The notes: generated by a model from the letters alone, not told the origin. A stretch of DNA of 64,000 nt from Torymus aiolomorphi (GCA_036365515.1 CM070874.1:64251583-64315582), one strand, 5' to 3'; shown: positions 37,332 to 49,679, numbered from the stretch's first letter. Made by a program: numbers and translations.

Positions 37332-38431
37332 CACTGACAGAAAAAATCTGGTAAAAATTCTTATGTTGTCGTGTAAAAATTACCATGTTGGAATCGTAAC
37401 TCGACCATATGTCGGATTTTTAGCAGAATTTGCAATACACGTAGGAAAAATTCCAAGTCTAACATGGGAATTTTTTTATAACTGATTTTAAAGAGCGAAA
37501 AAATTATTTCATCTTTTTTTAGGAGTGGGGAGGAGCGAGTATCAGACACATAATTATTATATTTAGACAATACAGAAGTTATTTTTGAATTAAACATGAT
37601 TAAAGAAAATTTATTAAATAAATTAAAAATTTTTGACGACATCGAGACTCGAACCTGGAACCCTTGGCACGGTAGTCGGGAACGCTAACCACTTACCTAT
37701 AAAGACATATGTCCTACAAAATTTTGGAACTTGTATATCCCCAAACGTAAGATATGCGCGCTAATTTTATAAAAAATTATGCTTTAACTCGAATAATACT
37801 ATTCTCTATTTTAGCGTAATTTATTACAAATGTTATATATTAAGAATATTGTTTAACATTTTATAAATATTACCAATACCTTAAATTAAACAAGCTCATT
37901 TATTTATTAATGAATTTGTATTTTCGATATAATAGTTTTTCACAACCTTCCTTAAAAATATTACAAATAAACAATTATTTTAAAAATTGTCTCATCATAA
38001 AAAATAAAAAAAAAAATAAATAAAAACAAGTATATTGGATTAGAACGGCACATTCAGTTGTTGCGTTTAGCGTTTGTGTTTTGTCTCGATGTTGCCAAGG
38101 TGGATTGAGTTTGTTGACATGTATCTGTCTGAATCTTTCCTATTTTGACATTGAAGAGGTCAACTTTTCGTGCACTCGCGGGCTGTTTCCGATTGAACGT
38201 GTGAATTCTTATTCTAAAACTCTCTCAATTTTTACCATGCTAGCCTGGGAAAATGTACAAAAGATAAAGTTCCATTAGCCACGTGTTAATTTTTACTATG
38301 CTGGCATAGGAAGTTTTACTTGTGACATTGGACTTTTTCATATAAAAGATAGTAAACTTTTCGATTTTAAGCAGTTGTGGGCAACTTCCAAGAGCAACAT
38401 AGGAATTTTTCCCCGGGTTTTTCTGTCAGTG
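37332..38431. mobile_element. TA-flanked non-autonomous DNA transposon (1100 bp)
   Basis: The termini are CACTGACAGAAAAA in inverted orientation, with similarity extending over about 38 bp, flanked by TA at 37330-37331 and 38432-38433. The interior shares a tRNA-like cassette and the following 'caaaattttggaact' with the element at 12090-12951. No transposase is found. The short open frames inside look non-coding. Confidence 0.75.
37633..37705 (-). other. tRNA-like cassette inside a DNA transposon
   Basis: On the minus strand the A-box-like 'GGTAAGTGGTTAGCG' is followed by 'CCGACTACCGTGCC' and then the B box 'GGTTCGAGTC'. Spacing and order are those of a tRNA body, but a full acceptor stem is not evident. 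It is homologous to 12325-12405. Confidence 0.5.
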
Positions 38432-38439
38432 TATGAAAA

Positions 38440-39010
38440 ATTGAATATGTTTTACATTGTTATAAAATATTGTTAATTCTTATGTGGATTTTCCAGCAAT
38501 TTTGAGTTTTCTCCAATATTTAATGCACTTTGGCCGGGTAATTTTTTTAAACATTTAATTACAGGTTTAGGATTACGCAAGTCGCGTACAGGTCACGATT
38601 TGTTTGCCGTAGATGATTCACGCATGGCTCACAAAAGTTTAACAAAAAAAGTTGACACAACATGGTAAAACTTGATATTTAAAATTGATTTCTAATGCTT
38701 TTAGGTTAAAATTTATTGATTTCTTAAATACTCTCTAACCCTATTTGAGATCGCGGTACTTCATTTAAAACGACGCAAAGAAGACAAAGTTTCTTTAATT
38801 TACTTGATATCTGAGAAAGTGGAATTATCCAGTTTTAAAAAAGCTCTTGTTAATTATTCTTTATTTAAACATATAATAAATGTATCCAGATGGTTCAAAT
38901 TACGATTTAATTACTGTAAACAAGTTGAGTAATGAACATTTATAATGCTTTTTTGTGGATATATATATAAAACTAAAAAACAAGCTTATCTTTGTTATCC
39001 CGGAAAAAAA
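38440..39010. other. AT-rich spacer
   Basis: No gene or repeat partner recognised. Confidence 0.4.
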
Positions 39011-39116
39011 ATGTTGAATAGTTTCAAGGTTGAATTAAGGGGGTGTCAAACTCAATTTTTACCGACCGAGCAAAAAATATATTGTTTTTAATAGAAAAAA
39101 AAAATATAACGATATA

Positions 39117-39325
39117 TGAAAAATAATGAGTGCATTGCCCTCCGTAATTACATTATTAATCATTCTGCAAAATGCCAAGTCAATATTCAAAAGCGTCTAA
39201 GAATGGCATTTGAACGAAAATTTCGTTCAAATGCCATTCTCAGATGCCTTAAAATATCGACGTGAAACTTTGCAGAATGATTCATAATGTCATTACGGAG
39301 GGCAATGCACTCATGATTATGCATA
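39117..39325. repeat. Small foldback, about 95-bp arms
   Basis: 'gagtgcattgccctccgtaa' on the left pairs with 'ttacggagggcaatgcactc' on the right. The centre is 'gaacgaaaatttcgttc' near 39220. Confidence 0.85.
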
Positions 39326-39379
39326 ATATTAAAAAAAAAAAAATAGATTATTGTACCATATGGGTAATATGTAGCATCG

Positions 39380-39790
39380 CGAGATTCGCGAGTCGGCGAC
39401 GGCAGCGACGGCAGCGACGGCAGCGGCCAGCGGCGCGGCCTTGCCCGTGCCCCGTGTGTGTGTACGCGCATGCGCTGCTGGCTGCAGCACAGCTGAGCCA
39501 TCAGTCCATCGCCGATGCCTGGGCCTAGGCCCTCCGGGAGGCGGTCCCGTGTTGCCGCCACCACCTCCGCCGCCACCTTCGCCACCTGTGCCCTCCTCTA
39601 TCCATTGCTAATCGACGTGTCATCGGTGTGCCTGCCGCCTGGACCGCTCGCAGACGGCGCAGCCTGGAGCGCCGCATCAGCCGCCCACCTCGCAGACCGT
39701 AGCGTCCGTACCGCACCGTGTGCGTGCACACCCAACGGACCGTGCCGCTTGGACTTGGCCCCGCCGTAAGACAGAAAAGTAAGTCATTCA
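39380..39790. other. GC-rich, CpG-rich block with possible splice donors
   Basis: A CAGCGACGG minisatellite (39400-39425) leads into Ala/Pro/Arg-rich open frames on both strands. They overlap each other and show no domain. 'gccgtaagac' and 'aaagtaagtc' near 39765-39785 look like splice donors. The block could be the promoter and first exon of a transcript running into the array below. Confidence 0.35.
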
Positions 39791-39799
39791 AGAATTTAT

Positions 39800-39850
39800 T
39801 TATTTTACGGCGTTGTTATTTGTACGACAGATCTGTCGTACAAATAACCT
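39800..39850. repeat. Short perfect palindrome
   Basis: TTATTTGTACGACAGA is followed directly by its reverse complement, centred near 39832. Confidence 0.8.
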
Positions 39851-40069
39851 ATAACCCACTTAGAAACGTGTAAAAATCACTGTTTTGAAAGTCTGAGATG
39901 GAAGGGACTATTATTTCTTTAGTCAAGCGTCAATCCTTGCCTATTTTTTTCTTTAATCAAGCGTCAATTCTTCGGCTAAAGAAAATTTAAGGTTAGGTTT
40001 TACGTATATATAGGTATACCTATCTAGCAATCTGGCGTATAAATAACAACGGCCAACTATAGATTTGAT

Positions 40070-43000
40070 GCGCTTTTTCGACTTTTCATTCCAAAGATTA
40101 CAGATCTAAATAATCAGCAAGTGTGGAGATACTGCATTTTCTGTGTATTTTTCAAAATATTTTCAAGAAAAGTCATTTCCTCCAAACTGGCTGATTGAGT
40201 AGATCTGAAATCTAATATACAATGCCTCACCATGTACTGGATTGTATGTAAACATTCTCATAAACTTTAAGCGAGGATGAGGAGGTCTACCTTGTAAATG
40301 CACACGCGCTTTTTCGACTTTTCATTTCAAAGATCCCTTTCCATTCTCTACAAATATTTCAAACTTTACACACACTATGTAATACATGCTGAGGGACTGT
40401 TTATCAAGTTTAAGATCTAAATAATTAGCAAGTGAGGAGATATTGCTATTTGTATGCTCTTTTTAAGAAATGTTCAAGTAAAAAAGTTATTTCCCTACAC
40501 TGGCTGATTGAAAAGATCTAAATTTAATATACAGTGCCTCAGCATGCATTGCATTGTGTGAGAACATTCTGGTAAACTATGAGAAAGAGTGAGGAGGTTT
40601 TTGTCGCAAATGCACATGCGGCTTTTTGACATTTCGTTCCAAAGATCCCTTTCCATTCCCTACAAGTATCTTAAACTTTCCATACATAATGGAATACATG
40701 CTGAGGGTCAGTTTATCAAGTTTCAGATCTACATAATTAGTAAGTCTGGAGATATTGCAATTTTTGTGCTTTTTCAGGAAATTTTTAAGAAAGAAAAGTA
40801 ATTTCCTCCAAACTGGCTGATTGAATAGATCTGAAACCTAATATACAATGCCTCAGTATGTACTGGATTGTGTGTAAACATTCTCACACACTTTAAGCGA
40901 GGGTGAGGAGGTCTACATTGGAAATGCACACGCGCTTTTTCGACTTTTCATTTCAAAGATCCCTTTCCATTCTCTACAAATATTTCAAACTTTACACACA
41001 CTATGTAACACATGCTGAGGTATTGTTTATCAACTTTCAGATCTAAATAATTAGCAAGTGTGGAGATATTGCAATTTGTATGCTCTTTTTAAGAAATGTT
41101 CAAGAAAAAGTTATTTCCCGTACACTGGCTGATTGAAAAGATCTAAAATTTAATATACAATGCCTTAACATCTATTGGATTGCGTGTTAACATTCTGGTA
41201 AGCTTTGAGCAATGGTCAGGAGGTCTTAGTTGGAAATGCACTTGCGCTTTTTCGACTTTTCAGTCCAAAGATCCCTTTCCATTCTCTCAACATATCTTAA
41301 ACTTTACACACACCGTGCAATATATGCTGAGGGACAGTTTATCAAGTTTCAGATCTACATAAATAGCAAATCTGGAGATATTGCAATTTTTGTGCTTTTT
41401 CAGGAAATTTTTAAGAAAGAAAAGTCATTTCCTTCAAACTGGCTGATGGAGTATATCTGAAACTCAATATGCAATGCCTCAGCATGCATTGCATTGTGTG
41501 AGAACATTCTGGTAAACTATGAGAAAGTGTGAGGAGGTTTTTGTCGCAAATGCACATGCGGCTTTTCGACAATTCGTTCCAAAGATCCCGTTCCATTCCC
41601 TACAAGTATCTTAAACTTTCCATACATAATGGCATACATGCTGAGGGACGGTTTATCAAGTTTCAGATCTACATAGTTAGCAAGTCTGGAGATATTGCAA
41701 TTTTTGTGCTTTTTCAGGAAATTTTTAAGAAAGAAAAGTAATTTCCTCCAAACTGGCTGATTGAATAGATCTGAAACCTAATATACAATGCCTCAGTATG
41801 TACTGGATTGTGCGTAAACATTCTCACACACTTTAAGCGAGGGTGAGGAGGTCTACATTGGAAATGCACACGCGCTTTTTCGACTTTTCATTTCAAAGAT
41901 CCCTTTCCATTCTCTACAAATATTTCAAACTTTACACACACTATGTAACACATGCTGAGGTATTGTTTATCACCTTTCAGATCTAAATAATTAGCAAGTG
42001 TGGAGATATTGCAATTTGTATGCTCTTTTTAAGAAATGTTCAAGAAAAAAAGTTATTTCCCGTACACTGGCTGATTGAAAAGATCTAAAATTTAATATAC
42101 AATGCCTTAACATGTATTGGATTGCGTGTTAACATTCTGGTAAGCTTTAAGCAATGGTCAGGAGGTCTTAGTTGGAAATGCACTTGCGCTTATTCGACTT
42201 TTCAGTCCAAAGATCCCTTTCCATTCTCTCAACATATCTTAAACTTTACACACACCGTGCAATATATGCTGAGGGACAGTTTATCAAGTTTCAGATCTAC
42301 ATAAATAGCAAATCTGGAGATATTGCAATTTTTGTGCTTTTTCAGGAAATTTTTAAGAAAGAAAAGTCATTTCCTCCAAACTGGCTGATGGAGTATATCT
42401 GAAACTCAATATGCAATGCCTCAGCATGCATTGCATTGTGTGAGAACATTCTGGTAAACTATGAGAAAGTGTGAGGAGGTTTTTGTCGCAAATGCACATG
42501 CGGCTTTTCGACAATTCGTTCCAAAGATCCCGTTCCATTCCCTACAAGTATCTTAAACTTTCCATACATAATGGCATACATGCTGAGGACGGTTTATCAA
42601 GTTTCAGATCTACATAATTAGCAAGTCTGGAGATATTGCAATTTTTGTGCTTTTTCAGGAAATTTTTAAGAAAGAAAAGTAATTTCCTCCAAACTGGCTG
42701 ATTGAGTAGATCTGAAACCTAATATACAATGCCTCAGCATGTACTGGATTGTGTGTAAACATTCTCATAAACTTTAAGCGAGGGTGAGGAGGTCTACATT
42801 GGAAATGCACACGCGCTTTTTCGACTTTTCATTTCAAAGATCCCTTTCCATTCTCTACAAATATTTCAAACTTTACACACACTATGTAATACATGCTGAG
42901 GGATATTGTTTATCAAGTTTCAAATCTAAATAATTAGCAAGTGTGGAGATATTGCAATTTGTATGCTCTTTTTAAGAAATGTTCAAGAAAAAAGTTATTC

Positions 43001-43190
43001 CGCCTACACTGGCTGATTGAAAAGATCTAAAATTTAATATACAATGCCTCAACATGTATTGGATTGTGTGTTAACATTCTGGTAAACTTTAAGCGAGGGT
43101 GATGAGGTCTTAGTTGGAAATGCACATGCACTTTTTCGACTTTTCATTCCAAAGACCCTTTCCATTTTCTACAGATATCTTAACTTTCCA
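40070..43190. repeat. Satellite array, about 313-bp monomers in a 942-bp higher-order unit
   Basis: The landmark 'ctggctgatt(g)' recurs near 40188, 40501, 40814, 41124, 41438, 41753, 42068, 42380, 42697 and 43008, about 313 bp apart. Every third monomer is most alike, with equivalent sequence at 40589/41529 and 41230/42172 (940-942 bp). This gives about ten monomers in three-monomer higher-order repeats. The open frames inside repeat with the same period and are not genes. Confidence 0.9.
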
Positions 43191-44094
43191 TCTATCTACT
43201 CCCTCTGTTTCTGGCAGGTCGATACTGCTATCCTCATTCCTATACTGCTTAACACTTTATTAATATATTCTGTTTTGCCCTAGGCGAAGAGCTCCTGCAG
43301 AAGACAACACGTCTTCATATAATTCTACTCTCCTCCAGGGCAGCCAACACAACTACCACGTCCTGAAGACATCAGCTAGACAAACATATCGTAGAAGTGA
43401 GAGCGAAGGTGTATATAAATATAGTTTGATCTCCTGTGCCAGACTCGAGTAAGTATTTCACTTCGGATTTGGACTTTATCTTGTAGTACAGCCGAACCTA
43501 GTCTCCAACTTTCCATCGGTCTACTCCTCTGTTCCTGGCAGTTCGATACTGCTATCCTCATCCCTACTCCTTAATACATTATTAATATATTTCGTATTGT
43601 CCTAGGTGAAGAGCTCCTGTAGAAGACAACAAGTCTTCATATAATTCTACTCTTCTCGAGGACAGCCAACGCAACTACCACTTCCCGAGGACATCACCTA
43701 GGCGAACACAACGGAGAAGGGAGGGCGAAGGTGTAGTTGAATGTAGTTCGCGCTTCCGTGACACTCGAGTAAGTACTTCACTTCGGATTTGGACTTTATC
43801 CTGTAGTATAGCCGAACCTAGCCTCCAACTTTCCATCTGTCTACTCCTCTGTTCCTGGCAGTTTGATACTGCTCTCCTCATCCCTACTGCCTAAAACATT
43901 ATTAATATATTTTGTTTTGCTCTAGGCGAAGAGCTCCTGCAGAAGACAACAGGTCTTCATATCATTCTACTCTCCTCGAGGGCAGCCAACGCAACTACCA
44001 CTTCCCGAGGACATCACCTAGGCGGACACGACGGAGAAGGGACGACGAAGGTATACTTGAATGTCTGTGCTCCCGCGACAGACTCGAGATGTAG
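43190..44094 (+). repeat. Three tandem exon-like units with splice-site borders
   Basis: The units are about 315-320 bp each. The body of each (43284-43448, 43606-43768, 43926-44094) starts after a pyrimidine tract and 'cctag' or 'tctag'. The first two end at a GTAAGTA or GTAAGTACTT donor. Body 1 is 165 bp and open in one frame (starting RRAPAEDN). Body 3 is open in the same frame to a TAG at 44092-44094. Body 2 has TGA for the first CGA codon and a 2-base deletion. They look like duplicated internal exons plus introns, now decaying. Confidence 0.55.
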
Positions 44095-44633
44095 TCTAGG
44101 CGCCAGGGGTTTCCGTGGCCGATGGATGTCCACACTTCCACCAAAGCTTTTCTTACGTATTTTTGACTGCTGATTCTGAATTTCGAAGGTGGAACGTCGC
44201 CAGACTGTTAGTTTTTGTTATTAACAATTTAATTGTTTAAATTGCTGCCAAATCAATATGATTAATTATAACTGAATCCTAACTGCCTAAAACTGTAGTA
44301 AATTGATCTAGAATATGCTCGTTTTTTCAGAATTGAAAAATTTTGATTAGAACCCGAATTATTGCAAATTTAGTGCAATAAGTCGCGAATTCGAGCGCAA
44401 ACGTGCATAATTCTAGATCAATTTACTACAGTTTTAGACAGTTAGGATTCAGTTATAATTAATCATATTGATTTGGCCGCAGTTTAAACAATTAAATTGT
44501 TAATAACAAAAAACTAACATTCTGGCGACTGTCCACCTTCGAAATTCAGAATCAGCAGACAAAAATACGTAAGAAAAGCTTTGGTGGAGGCGTGGACATC
44601 CATCGGCCACGGAAACCCCCTGGTGCCTAGACT
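44094..44633. repeat. Foldback element, about 230-bp arms
   Basis: 'gtctaggcgccaggggtttc' at the left pairs with 'gaaaccccctggtgcctagac' at the right. The arms match through 'cgaaggtgga' and 'gatcaatttactacagtttt' to a centre near 44355. It abuts the third exon-like unit where a splice donor would be expected. Confidence 0.9.
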
Positions 44634-44639
44634 AATGTC

Positions 44640-45035
44640 AGTGTTTAGGGCACACCTGATTTTTAGGTACGAATTATATCTCCCCAAAAAGTAACAGTTT
44701 TCTGCGGGTGCACACGGAAAGAAAACTCTTACTGCTACAGTTAAAACGGCTTACTCGTGGAGTATAGGAGTTCCTTTACTATATAAGTAAGGTGGTTTTA
44801 GCAATCTTAGTAAGGGACCCATACTTTTACGGTATGTTGCTTTTCATACTACAACAATTACACAATTATACGATCGTTGGATCAGCGGCATATACCGACG
44901 TAACAGCGTTACACGATTTTAGTATACATTGCTTCCACCTTCAATTGTAAGGGAGAAATACTATAGCGGTAACGGTTGCTACCTGCTAATACGGAAATGA
45001 CAACTATTATAAGGAAGTGTTACTTATCGATAATT
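44640..45035. other. Unique spacer
   Basis: No gene is seen. 'cacacggaaagaaaactc' resembles the CACGGAGAAAA terminus of the TA elements, but no matching right end was found. Confidence 0.4.
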
Positions 45036-45475
45036 GAAAGCATCGAATGCGTCGTCTAGGTCTTTGAGGTGGTCAATGATGGAGTCGAGGTGATGCGCTC
45101 CGAAGTTTTTGCGTTTAGATCCCAGGACGCATCTAATACGTAGTCAAAGTGTTCGGGGTAGCCGATGATGATGTCTAGGTCGTGCGCTCCGTAGTTTTTT
45201 GTCTCTAGATGTTGGAACGTATCAAATGCGTGGTTTAGGTCTTTGTGGTAGCCGATGATGGAGTCTAGGTTTTTGCATTAAAATATCAGGGCGCATCTAA
45301 TACGCAGGTGTTCAGGGTAGCCGATGACGAGGTCTAGGTGGTGCGCTTTGTAGTCTTTTGCGTTTGGATATCAGGGCGTATCTAATACGTGGTCCAGGTC
45401 TTCGGGAAGCCGGTGACGATATTTAGGTGGTGCGCTCCGTAGTTTTTGGCTAATAGGTGTTGGACATGTCAAAAC
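45036..45475. repeat. Minisatellite, inverted relative of the 90-bp array
   Basis: Degenerate units with 'gtctaggtggtgcgctccg' and 'gccgatgatgg.gtctagg' are reverse complements of the 'gacctcgcatccga...gagcgca' units at 47930-48800. Confidence 0.7.
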
Positions 45476-45599
45476 TTAAAGTATTACTAATCACGTAATT
45501 TTATACTATAAGTAAAAATCGTGATTATAAATAAATACTTATTCGAACGTAATTACGTTCAAATTGACATGTGTTTGTAATAAAAAAAATAGTAAATAT

Positions 45600-45885
45600 T
45601 AAAATGCGTATAGACGAAATACGCACAATTATTCATAATAAATAATGCGTATATGCGAAATGCGCACAATTATTTATCATACAAAAATGCGTATAGGCGA
45701 AATACGCACAATTATTTATAATAAAAAATTCGTACAAGCGAAATACGCACAATTATTTATAATATCAAAAATATGTATAAACGAAATACGCACAGTTGTT
45801 TATAATGCAAAAATGCGTATAGACGAAATACGCACAATTATTAGTTATAAGGAAAGGTGTATGGGCGAACATATTTAATTATAAC
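45600..45885. repeat. Minisatellite, 'atgcgtatag-cgaaatacgcacaatta' units
   Basis: Six direct units of about 43-48 bp have the palindromic core GCGTATA...CGAAATACGC. The longer related array at 48890-49510 lies in the same orientation. Confidence 0.85.
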
Positions 45886-45889
45886 AGAA

Positions 45890-46280
45890 AAGAATTACAA
45901 TTACATGAGTTTATTTAGTTATCTATTTATAAGAAACTAGATGTCTTGACATAAAATTAATTCTTTTCCGTTTTTTTTCAACAAAACTCATAAAATTTGA
46001 AAAGAAGCTAAAGAAACTTATGAGCCTAGCTCAATGAAATTATAGTAGCTCTACTTTTGCCAATCATTCAGTAGCATGACAAGTATAATGCAAAGTAATT
46101 ATTAATGACAATACTTCTAATAATACAAATTTTGTTAAAATGTTCAATTTGCAGTTATGCGTTTATATGATGGAAGGTGTATATTTTAAAATGCGGATCA
46201 ACTTATATACCATACTCAGGTTCATTTGAAGTTCAACCCTTGGTCTCAAATTTTGTTACACCCTCCTGTTGTTTCACGTA
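45890..46280. other. AT-rich spacer
   Basis: No feature recognised. Confidence 0.4.
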
Positions 46281-46283
46281 TAT

Positions 46284-47632
46284 GGGATATTTCACGTGAA
46301 GTCAGCAGCTCAAAATTTTAAAATCCCTCAAAACTCGTTTTCTTTTAGTTTTTATGAACAAAAAATGTTCCTCAAATTTTATGTCGATATTTGCAAAAAT
46401 AAAAAAGCTATGCAATATTGAAAATTCAATTTTTTTGCAATTTTTTGTTAAAATCCAAGTTTATTCATTTTTTAACTGAAAATCTTGAAACTTTTTGTAT
46501 AGTACATTGATTGGCAAAAGGTTTGAATTTTTCTGTAGAATGTGCCAGTATTTATTTTATGACCCTTTTTGAAAGTCTCTGATTGGCTGCTTCTTAGTAT
46601 ACCTTCATCAAAGGATATTGAGGCTGCGGCCAAATATTCTTTATTCGACAAATTTTTTTGTATTCTTCTTCGAAAACCCTTCAAAATGCTTTTTATCAAT
46701 ACTGGCCGAGCATAGGGAAAAAAGTTACAATTTTTGAAATATCAAGAAAAATCCATAATTTCAATTTTTGATAACATGATTAATGAAACTGAATATTATT
46801 CATACATCTTATGGCATGGACCGTACCACTGAATTTTGTTAGAGCATCAAATAGAACATTAGAAATATCTATTTTCAATAATATTAGGCTTACACAATAA
46901 GCGATACCTAATTATGAATGAAATTATCAGTCTGTTGCCTGATTTCATTTTGACAGCTTTATAGTAATTAACCTCTATAGCTTAATTTATTATTAATTCA
47001 TAATTAGGTATTGGTTATTGTGTAAGCCTAATATTATTGAAAATAGATATTTATAATGTTCTACTTGATGTTCTAACAAAATTCAGTGGTACGGTCCATG
47101 CCATAAGATGTATGAATAATGTTCAGTTTCATTAATCATGTTATCAATAATTGAAATTATGGATTTTTCTTGATATTTCAAAAAATCCACTTTTTTCCTT
47201 TGCTCGGCCAGTATTGATAAAAAAGCATTTTGAAGGGTTTTCGAAGAAGAATACAAAAAAATTTGTCGAATAAAGAATATTTGGCCGCAGCCTCAATATC
47301 CTTTGATGAAGGTATACTAAGAAGCAGCCAATCAGAGACTTTCAAAAAGAGTCATAAAATAAATACTGGCACATTCTACAGAAAAAATGCAAACCTTTTG
47401 CCAATCAATGTACTATACAAAAAGTTTCAAGATTTTGAGTTAAAAAATGAATAAACTTGGATTTTAACCAAAAATTGCGAAAAAATTGAATTTTCAATGT
47501 TGCATAGTTTTTTTATTTTTGCAAATATCGATTTAAAATTTGAGAAACATTTTTTGTTCATAAAAAACTAAAAGAAAACGAGTTTTGAGCGATTTTAAAA
47601 TTTTGAGCTGCTGACTTCACCTGAAATATCCA
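46284..47632. repeat. Large foldback, about 650-bp arms
   Basis: The left arm (46284 to about 46935) and right arm (about 46985-47632) are close reverse complements, centred near 46960. Mirror-image open frames (46472-46699 on minus, 47230-47454 on plus) share 'GFRRRIQKNLSNKEYLAAAS'. The match follows from the palindrome and the frame has no recognisable domain. Confidence 0.9.
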
Positions 47633-47929
47633 ATATATTTTTAGCAGCAAATACTTAAAATCTACCAAAAGATAACTTGATTTCATATTGACATTTTTTT
47701 TATGGTTAGATTGAATAAAAAAATAAAAACATTGAAATTTGTTTAAATTTCAATGAACAATTAAACCCTCAACCAAAAAAATAAAAACCAAATCTAAACT
47801 ATCTCTTGGTAGAAATTTTGTAAACTACATCCAGAATATGTACAAAAAAGTGCAGTACAGTGCCACAAAATTTCAGATACAGGTAATATTTTGAAAATCA
47901 TAATATTAAATTGGACTCCATCATCGGCC

Positions 47930-48800
47930 ATCTAAACACCTAGACCTCGCATCCGACCTGTCCCTTCACCTGGACACAAAAACCTACGGAGCGCACTACC
48001 CGGACTCATCGACCATCTGGAACACCTAGACCTCGCATTCGATTTGTCCTGGCCTCTGGACACAAAAACCTACGGAGCGCGTCACGTAAACTCCATCATC
48101 GGCTACCTGGAACGCCTAAACCTCGCATCCGATCTGTCCCGACACCTGGACACAAAAATCTTCAGAGCGCATCACCCGGATTACATCATCGGCCATCTGC
48201 AACACCTAGACCTCGCATCCGACCTGTCCCTTCACCTGGACACAAAAACCTACGGAGCGTACTACCCGAACTCCATCATCGGCCGCCTGGAACACCTAGA
48301 CCTCGCATCCGATCTGTCAAAACACCTGGACACCGAAGTCTACGAAGCGTATCATCAGCCGCCTGGAACAGCTAGACCTCGTATTCGAGCTGTCCCGACA
48401 CCAAGACTCAAAAACCTACGAAGCGCACTACCCGGACTCCATCATCGGCCATCTGTAACACCTAGACCTCGCATTCGATTTGTCTTGGTCTCTGGACACA
48501 AAAACCTACGGAGCGTATCACGTAAACTCCATCATCGTCCACCTGGAACGCTCAGACCTCGCATACGATCTGTCCCGACATCTGGACACAAAAATCTTCG
48601 GAGCGCATCACTTACACTCTATCACCGGCCACCTGGAACAGCTAGACCTCGTAATCGAGCTGTCTCGACACCTGAGTACAAAAACCTATGGAGCGCATAA
48701 CCCGGACTCCATCATCGGCCATCTAAACACCTAGACCTCGCATCCGATCTGTCCCTTCACCGGGACACAAAAACCTACGAAACGCACTACCATTTTTAAG
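47930..48800. repeat. Minisatellite, 90-bp unit, about ten copies
   Basis: Units of 'gacctcgcatccgacctgtc' - 'cacctggacacaaaaacctac' - 'ggagcgca' - 'catcatcggcc' repeat every 90 bp between about 48056 and 48326. Shorter variants lie outside. Because 90 is divisible by 3, a frame of 218 codons stays open by periodicity; I do not treat it as a gene. Confidence 0.85.
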
Positions 48801-48889
48801 AAAACAGTTGCAATCATGCGAGGCGACGTCCTGAATTTTGAAACGTCAATAATAACTGAGACTATATAATAAAGTGACGAATCTGCATC

Positions 48890-49515
48890 TCATTATTATA
48901 AGAAATTTGTATAGGCGAAATGCGCACATTTATTTATATAGAACATGTGTATAGTCGAAATACACAAAATTATTTATTATAAAATGCGTGTAGGCAAAAT
49001 GCACACGATTAATAACACTGAGAAGTGCGTATAAGCGAAATACGCATAATTATTTATAATAAAACATGTGTATAGGCGAAATACACAAAATTATTTATTA
49101 TAAAATGCGTATAGGCAAAATGCGCACAATTAATAACACTGAAAAGTGCGTATAAGCGAAATACGCATAATTATTTATAATAAAACATGTGTATAGGCGA
49201 AATACACCAAATTATTTATTATAAAATGCGTATAGGCGAAATGCTCACAATTGATAACACTGAAAAGTGCGTATAAGCGAAATACGCATAATTATTTAGA
49301 ATAAAATATGTGTATAGGCGAAATACACCAAATTATTTATTATAAAATGCGTATAAGCGAAATGCGCAGAATTATTTGTAATAAATATGCGTATATATGT
49401 GAAATACGCACTATTATTAACAATAAAAATGCGTATACGCAAAATACGCATAATTAATTATAAAAAGAAATACGTATACGCGAAATATGTACAATTGTTT
49501 GTAATAAAAAAACGC
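48890..49515. repeat. Minisatellite, GCGTATAxGCGAAATACGC units
   Basis: More than a dozen units of 40-60 bp alternate 'gcgtataggcgaaat', 'tgtgtataggcgaaatacac' and 'gcgtataagcgaaatacgc'. A three-unit super-period of about 120 bp is visible at 48990-49350. The units are palindromic, but spacing and divergence do not fit a CRISPR array. Confidence 0.85.
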
Positions 49516-49679
49516 GTATCTTTAATATTTTTGAAATATGTAGCGCCATCTATGTTAAAATCTATTACGATTTTCCAGAGATGGCGCTTGTGTCATATTT
49601 CATCAATAGTATGTACTTCCTACCTTACCGACCTATGGGTCGGTCAAATCGCAGAATTGAGTTTGACACCCCCTTAATT

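Larger units (their letters stand above)
39039..49673. mobile_element. 10.6-kb block with inverted termini and flanking TTAA
   Basis: Both ends are GGGGGTGTCAAACTCAATT in inverted orientation, each next to TTAA (39035-39038 and 49674-49677). The match extends outward through TTGAATTAA, giving a 28-bp inverted repeat. TTAA may therefore be a target duplication or part of the repeat. The interior holds no transposase, only foldbacks, a GC-rich block, a 313-bp satellite, exon-like tandem units and two minisatellites. It could be one large non-autonomous transposon or two copies of a short element bracketing unrelated repeats. Confidence 0.5.

Noticed and set aside
39187..39791. GC-rich frames of 84-132 codons
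   Set aside because: Overlapping frames on both strands with Ala/Pro/Arg bias from GC-rich simple sequence; no domain. Kept only as a possible promoter/first-exon block.
46472..47454. Same peptide encoded on both strands, suggesting a conserved gene pair
   Set aside because: The match is a direct consequence of the foldback. No domain or independent support.
48044..48734. 218-codon frame with 30-residue repeats, looks like a repeat protein
   Set aside because: The DNA unit is 90 bp, so any frame without a stop in the unit stays open. The array also exists inverted and degenerate at 45036-45475 with no frame.
48890..49515. CRISPR-like array of palindromic repeats
   Set aside because: Repeats are divergent, spacing is irregular, 'spacers' are themselves repeated, and the context is eukaryotic.
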